The position numbers were made by a program, and so were the translations under genes. Shown in pieces: positions 13,007 to 17,082 of a stretch of 17,082 nt of DNA. The notes below the pieces were generated by a model that was given only the letters and a program-made list of their open reading frames with translations, had not been told where the DNA came from and did no database searches. Source of the stretch: Streptomyces wedmorensis (GTDB lineage: Bacteria > Actinomycetota > Actinomycetes > Streptomycetales > Streptomycetaceae); the NCBI RefSeq assembly GCF_000716445.1, contig NZ_JNWK01000098.1, positions 1 through 17,082 on the forward strand, written 5' to 3'. The number at the start of each line of letters is the position of its first letter. Positions within the stretch are counted from its first letter, which is position 1.

Positions 13007-15397
13007 TCACAGGCGGAACCAACGCTCCTGTCCAGGTGCGACGGTGACCTTCCGATCGCCGGGGAGGACGACGGCGATCGGGCCCGCGGGCGAGGCGGGG
13101 ACCCGGATGGCCAGGCGCCCGGGAAGTATCCGCAGGCGCACCCCTCGATGGCGGCCGACGCACAGGGTGAAGGCGAACCGGGGGATCTCCGCCAGCGGCA
13201 CCGGAGCCACCCGAAGCCCTTCCGGTCCCGTCTCCAGGCCGGTGACCCCGCGTTCGACGAGGTCGACCGTGCCGGCCATCGCGCCGAGATGGATGCCCTC
13301 GCCGGTCGTGCCGCCCTGGACATCGGCCACGTCGGCGAGCAGCGCCTCCTCACAGTAGCGCCACGCTTCAGCGCCCTTCTGCCGGGCCAGCACCCAGCCG
13401 TGGACGAGACTGCTGAGCGTCGAGCCGTGGCTGGTGCGCCGCAGGTGGTACGAGACGGTCGCACGCCACATCTCGTCGTCCAGCCCGTAGCCCAGCCGAC
13501 CGAACAGGCTGTACAACTCATCGAGCCGGAAGAGGTAGCCCAGCATGAGGGTGTCGGCCTGCTTCGACGCCTGGTAGCGGTTGACCGTGTCGCCCTCGGC
13601 CTCCAGGATCCGGTCGAGTCTGCGGATGTCGCCGTACCGGGCCCGGTACGCCTCCCAGTCGAGCTCCGCCAGGTCTCCGTATCCCTCGAACTGGCTCACC
13701 ACGCCCTGGTGGAACGGCACGTACAGGCGACGGGAGACGTCCTCCCAGCGAGCGATCTCGCTGGCGTCCAGCGACAGTTGCTCCGACAGTTCCGAGCGTC
13801 GGGCCGCCGGCAGTTCACCGAGCAGGTCGAGGCCCCGGGCGAGCACCCAGGCGGCGGTCGCGTTGGTGTAGGCGTTGTCGTCGATGCCCGGGACCGTCGC
13901 GTCGGGATAGGCGTCGTGGAACTCGTCGGGTCCCATGACCCCGCGGATGCGATAGCGATCGAGCGCCGGGTCGAACGTCGCGGTCCCGGCCCAGTGGCGG
14001 GCGACCTCAAGGAGGATCTCCGCCCCGGCGGAGTGGAGGAATCCTCGGTCGCCGGTGGCCTGCGCGTACCGCCAGACGTTGTAGGCGACGGCCGAGCCCA
14101 CGTGGCGCTGAAGCCGTGAACGGTCGGCCAGCCAGCGCCCGGAGCGGGGGTTGAGGTGCAGGGCCTGGGTCTCCTCGCGGCCCGAACTCGCGCTCTGCCA
14201 TGGATACATGGCCCCTTGCTGACCGGCGAGGCGGGCGGCCTTGCGGGCGGCCGGCAGTCGACGGTGCCGGTACATGAGCAACGCGCGGGCCACCTCGGGG
14301 AAGTGGAGGTCGAGGTAGGGCAGGACGAAGAGCTCGTCCCAGAAGACGTGCCCCCGGTACGCCTCACCGTGCAGCCCCCGGGCGGGCACACCCACGTCGA
14401 GTTCCGCCGTGTGCGGGGAGAGCGTCTGCAGCAGGTGGAACACGTGCAGCCGCAGGATGCGGCCCGCCTCCCCGGGCACGTGCAACTCACCCTGCTCCCA
14501 GACTCGCTGCCAGGCCGCCTTGTGGGTGGAGAGCAGCTGCGGGAAGGAAGGAGCACGGGCGATCACGTCGGTGGCTGCCGAGAGCGGGTCGACTGCGGGC
14601 CAGTCCATCGAGGTGTGCAGTGCCAGGGTCTTCACGACCGTCGCCGAGCGGCGGGGAGCGATCGGCAGGCGGTACGTCTGCACGGTGCCGGTACCGGTGG
14701 CCGCCTCCCGCGCGGACCGCGCGGGGCGGGTGACCGTGCGCACGGCCATGGCGATCCTGATGCCCGGGTCGACGGTACGGCACGAGACCCAGGCGACGCC
14801 GTCGGGCTCGAACCCGGCCCGGTGGTCGGTGAGATGACGCCCGTCCAGGTGCCGGTAGCGCTCGACCCCGGCGTTGGTGACGGCGCCGTCCAGAACGGAC
14901 TGCACCTCGACGGAACCGCTCCAACCGTAGGCGCGGAACAGGGTGCACTGGGCCGCAAGCCCGGAGTCTCCCATGTGTACGACGCGGACGTGGCTGACGC
15001 GCAGACCCCGCCCGCGGGCGTCCTCGAAGAACTGGTGCCTGGTCAGCACGCCCGCGCGGAGGTCCAGACGGACGTCGTAATGGCGCAGTTCCCCGGAGTC
15101 GGGGGTCAGCCAGTCGCCCGTCGGACCGTCGTCCGGCAGGCAGCGGTAGCGCAGAAGCGTCCAGTTCGGAAGGTTGACGAGGTCCTCGTTCTCGACCTGC
15201 TCGCCCGCGACGACCGAGGTCAGCCGGTCGTAGCAGCCGGCCAGATAGGTGCCCGGGTAATGCGGCCCCCCGGCGGTGCACTCGGGGGCGGAGCCGCGGG
15301 TCGCGAACCGGCCGTTGCCGAGCGTGCACAGCGCTTCCAGCAGCCGCTCGCGCTCCGGGTCGTACCGGTCGTACCTCCACGTCCAGCCGGGGGTCAT
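13007..15397 (-). CDS. Glycoside hydrolase family 65 phosphorylase
   Basis: The 796-residue enzyme has the GH65 plan: an N-terminal beta-sandwich (about 1-270), a linker and an (alpha/alpha)6 barrel, then a small C-terminal beta domain. The general acid is Glu492 in GVMGPDEFHD. Lys612-Gln613 in YQASKQADTLML and the phosphate-contact segment GGTTGEGIHLGAMAGTVDLV are conserved. Family members split trehalose, kojibiose, nigerose or maltose with phosphate, giving glucose and beta-glucose 1-phosphate. Its ATG overlaps the stop of the HAD gene (ATGA), so the two are translationally coupled. The HAD partner would isomerise the product. An equivalent HAD/GH65 pair (Rv3400/Rv3401) is known in Mycobacterium tuberculosis. 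Which disaccharide is used cannot be decided by eye. Confidence 0.9.
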   Translation of the reverse strand: MTPGWTWRYDRYDPERERLLEALCTLGNGRFATRGSAPECTAGGPHYPGTYLAGCYDRLTSVVAGEQVENEDLVNLPNWTLLRYRCLPDDGPTGDWLTPDSGELRHYDVRLDLRAGVLTRHQFFEDARGRGLRVSHVRVVHMGDSGLAAQCTLFRAYGWSGSVEVQSVLDGAVTNAGVERYRHLDGRHLTDHRAGFEPDGVAWVSCRTVDPGIRIAMAVRTVTRPARSAREAATGTGTVQTYRLPIAPRRSATVVKTLALHTSMDWPAVDPLSAATDVIARAPSFPQLLSTHKAAWQRVWEQGELHVPGEAGRILRLHVFHLLQTLSPHTAELDVGVPARGLHGEAYRGHVFWDELFVLPYLDLHFPEVARALLMYRHRRLPAARKAARLAGQQGAMYPWQSASSGREETQALHLNPRSGRWLADRSRLQRHVGSAVAYNVWRYAQATGDRGFLHSAGAEILLEVARHWAGTATFDPALDRYRIRGVMGPDEFHDAYPDATVPGIDDNAYTNATAAWVLARGLDLLGELPAARRSELSEQLSLDASEIARWEDVSRRLYVPFHQGVVSQFEGYGDLAELDWEAYRARYGDIRRLDRILEAEGDTVNRYQASKQADTLMLGYLFRLDELYSLFGRLGYGLDDEMWRATVSYHLRRTSHGSTLSSLVHGWVLARQKGAEAWRYCEEALLADVADVQGGTTGEGIHLGAMAGTVDLVERGVTGLETGPEGLRVAPVPLAEIPRFAFTLCVGRHRGVRLRILPGRLAIRVPASPAGPIAVVLPGDRKVTVAPGQERWFRL

Positions 15398-16167
15398 CCG
15401 TGCTCACCCCACACGCTCCGGACCCATGTCGCGAGATCGGGCACCACCAGGTCTGCCCCCCGCTGTCGCAGGAGATCGGCAGTGTGCCGCAGCGGCGTGC
15501 GGTCGACACCGACGACGAGACCGAAACCGCCGCGGCGCGCCGCCTCCACTCCGGCGAGGGCGTCCTCGGCGACCGCGGTCTCCTGGGGGCGGCAGCCGAG
15601 GGCGGCAGCCGCATGCAGGAACAGCGCGGGATCCGGCTTGCCGGCGAGGCCGAGCCGAGCAATGTCCTCACCGTCCACGACCACCGTGAGCAGCCCGGCG
15701 AGTCCGGCGGCGCGGATCAGCGCCCGGGCATGCCGGGAGGCGGACACCGCGGCGCGGGGGACTCCCGCCGTCCGCAGGGCCGCGAGGGCCGGCCGAGCGT
15801 CGGTGAAGGCCCTGACGCCTCCGGTGCGGAGCAAGGCGAGGAACGCCTGTTCCTTGTGTGCCGCGACGCCCCAGACCGTGCCGCAGCCGGGCGGGTCATG
15901 GGGCTCTCCCGCGGGGAGGTGAAGGCCGCGGGCGGTGAGGAAGGCCGCCGCACCGTCGTACCGGGACCGGCCGTCGACGAGCCGACGGTACTCGGCATCC
16001 GCGTCGAAGGGCGCCTGTGTCCCTCGGGCGGGCGCGATTCGGTCGAGGCACGCGTCGAAGGCGATCTTCCACGCCGCCGCGTGCACGACGGCGGAGTCGA
16101 GCAGTACGCCGTCGGTGTCGAGGACGACACCTTCCGGCGGCAAAGGCCCCTGGCCTGGGCCGTTCAT
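15394..16167 (-). CDS. HAD-superfamily phosphatase, beta-phosphoglucomutase-like
   Basis: This 257-residue protein carries all HAD motifs: Asp17 and Asp19 in VVLDTDGVLLDS (motif I), SASRHARALI (motif II), Lys in GKPDPALFL (motif III) and VAEDALAGVEAARRGGF (motif IV). A helical cap lies at about 30-110 (AAWKIAFDACLDRIAP, then YRRLVDGRSRYDG), as in beta-phosphoglucomutases, which turn beta-glucose 1-phosphate into glucose 6-phosphate. It sits between the alcohol dehydrogenase and GH65 genes. Its ATG (16167-16165) shares one base with the dehydrogenase stop (TGATG), and its TGA overlaps the GH65 start, so all three are coupled. GH65 adjacency makes the mutase role likely over a plain phosphatase. 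Confidence 0.88.
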   Translation of the reverse strand: MNGPGQGPLPPEGVVLDTDGVLLDSAVVHAAAWKIAFDACLDRIAPARGTQAPFDADAEYRRLVDGRSRYDGAAAFLTARGLHLPAGEPHDPPGCGTVWGVAAHKEQAFLALLRTGGVRAFTDARPALAALRTAGVPRAAVSASRHARALIRAAGLAGLLTVVVDGEDIARLGLAGKPDPALFLHAAAALGCRPQETAVAEDALAGVEAARRGGFGLVVGVDRTPLRHTADLLRQRGADLVVPDLATWVRSVWGEHG

Positions 16168-17082
16168 CAGGCCACCGGCGGGGCGGGGCGGCTCACGGCC
16201 GTGTGCTGCGGGCCGCCGAGGGCGACCTTGACGGCACCGGTCTCGGCCGCGCTGCCGAAGACCTCGTACGCCTCCTCCATCTCCCCCAGCTCGAACCGGT
16301 GGGTGACCAGTTCCGCCGACGGCAGCCGCCCGGCGGCCATCATGCGCAGCAGCAGGGGCGTGGACGAGGTGTCCACCAGGCCGGTGGTGATGGTGACGTC
16401 CTTGATCCACAGGTCTTCGAGGTGGAGGGCCGCGGGCTTGCCGTGGACGCCGATGTTGGCGACCCTGCCGCCGGGCCGGACCATCCGCGTGCACATCTCG
16501 AACGCCTCCGGGACTCCGACGGCCTCCATCACGACGTCGGCGCCGAGGCCGTCGGTCAGATCCGCCACCAGCTGTTCCGGGCCTTCCCCGGCGTTCACGG
16601 TGGTGTCCGCGCCGAGGGCGCGGGCTGCGCCCAGCCGGGACTCGGCCAGGTCGACGGCGACGATCCGGCCGGGACTGTAGAACCGGGCGGTGGCGACGGC
16701 GGCGAGACCGATGGGGCCCACGCCGACCACGACCACCGTGTCGGCGGGGCGCACCGCGCCGTTCAGGACACCCACCTCGTAGGCGGTGGGGAAGATGTCG
16801 GCGAGCAGGACGGCGTCGAAGCTGTCGATCGAGTCCGGCAGCGGGTGGACGGACAGGTCGGCGAAGGGCACACGGACGTACTGGGCCTGGGTGCCGTCGA
16901 CCGTGTGGCCGAGGATCCAGCCGCCGCCGCCCCGGCACTGCCCGTAGCGGCCCTCACGGCAGAAGCGACACCTTCCGCAGGCCGTGATGCAGGAGACCAG
17001 GACCCGGTCCCCCGGCCGCACCGTGCGGACGTCGCCCCCGGTCTCCACCACAGTGCCGACCGCCTCGTGTCCAAGGACCCGG
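16167..17082 (-). CDS. Zinc-dependent alcohol dehydrogenase, 5' end outside the window
   Basis: About 304 residues are present. The N-terminus lies beyond position 17082, where the frame is still open (RVLGHEAVGTVVETGG). Visible are the catalytic-zinc GHE motif, and the structural-zinc cysteines in SCITACGRCRFCREGRYGQC (C-x2-C-x2-C-x6-C). The NAD(P) Rossmann loop is GVGPIGLAAVAT, preceded by TVVVV. The length and GHE-to-Rossmann spacing fit medium-chain dehydrogenases that oxidise alcohols or reduce aldehydes. It is the first visible gene of a coupled operon with the HAD and GH65 genes. In Streptomyces a related dehydrogenase is known near the OsdR locus, but orthology is not shown here. Missing residues amount to about 40 to 60. 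Confidence 0.92.
   Translation of the reverse strand, partial: RVLGHEAVGTVVETGGDVRTVRPGDRVLVSCITACGRCRFCREGRYGQCRGGGGWILGHTVDGTQAQYVRVPFADLSVHPLPDSIDSFDAVLLADIFPTAYEVGVLNGAVRPADTVVVVGVGPIGLAAVATARFYSPGRIVAVDLAESRLGAARALGADTTVNAGEGPEQLVADLTDGLGADVVMEAVGVPEAFEMCTRMVRPGGRVANIGVHGKPAALHLEDLWIKDVTITTGLVDTSSTPLLLRMMAAGRLPSAELVTHRFELGEMEEAYEVFGSAAETGAVKVALGGPQHTAVSRPAPPVA

Noticed and set aside
14156..15922. Plus-strand 588-codon open frame opposite GH65
   Set aside because: It has no recognisable domain and mirrors the GH65 and HAD genes, which carry full catalytic motifs on the minus strand.
1..17082. CRISPR arrays, phage genes, intact insertion sequences, biosynthetic cluster genes
   Set aside because: I found no regularly spaced direct repeats with unique spacers, no transposase or integrase, and no synthase modules in any frame.

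Overview
The window is high-GC actinobacterial DNA, most probably from a Streptomyces or a close relative. Coding frames have strongly GC-biased third codon positions, ribosome binding sites are AGGAGG-like, and the protein families are typical Streptomyces ones. No rRNA, tRNA, CRISPR array or intact insertion sequence was found. All calls come from reading the sequence; no database search was run.

Region 1 (1-3470) looks worn. The left edge holds the first codons of a minus-strand gene. It overlaps the stop of a SigJ-like ECF sigma factor that keeps only its region 2. Divergent to it is a carboxymuconolactone decarboxylase/AhpD-like gene, with a perfect inverted repeat in the shared promoter. 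After a repeat-rich gap comes a secreted serine hydrolase of the beta-lactamase/DD-peptidase superfamily. About 960 bases follow without a convincing gene, though a decayed one may be present.

Region 2 (3474-6321) is a two-gene arginine deiminase unit: an APC-family permease of the arginine/ornithine exchanger type, then arcA. A strong inverted repeat closes it and also serves the convergent operon.

Region 3 (6390-8698, minus strand) is an operon of a baeRF3-like release-factor-related protein, a lipoprotein and a DUF1269 protein.

Region 4 (9267-12807) looks like part of a hypoxia/dormancy regulon of the DevR/DosR (OsdR) kind. It has a GNAT acetyltransferase, a flavodoxin-like protein, a tiny CBS/BON fusion that looks internally deleted, a DevR-type response regulator with no kinase beside it, a decayed universal stress protein gene, and an intact CBS-CBS-BON protein. 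Three near-identical imperfect palindromes of the form GGGACC-N3-GGTCCC (two with CGGCCC as right half) lie in non-coding DNA here. One is upstream of the flavodoxin unit, and one is about 80 bp upstream of each divergent start in the stress-protein/CBS intergenic region. They resemble the mycobacterial DevR box but have a spacer one base longer. This is the most interesting regulatory signal in the window.

Region 5 (13007-17082, minus strand) is a translationally coupled operon: zinc alcohol dehydrogenase (5' end outside the window), beta-phosphoglucomutase-like HAD phosphatase, and GH65 glycoside phosphorylase. The last two form a known partnership that turns an alpha-glucoside such as trehalose or kojibiose into glucose 6-phosphate, saving ATP.

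Together, regions 2, 4 and 5 suggest a locus for surviving low oxygen or low energy: ATP-yielding arginine breakdown, phosphorolytic sugar use, alcohol or aldehyde redox balancing, and stress sensing by CBS and universal stress proteins under a DevR-like regulator. The joint role is inference; the gene identities are mostly firm.
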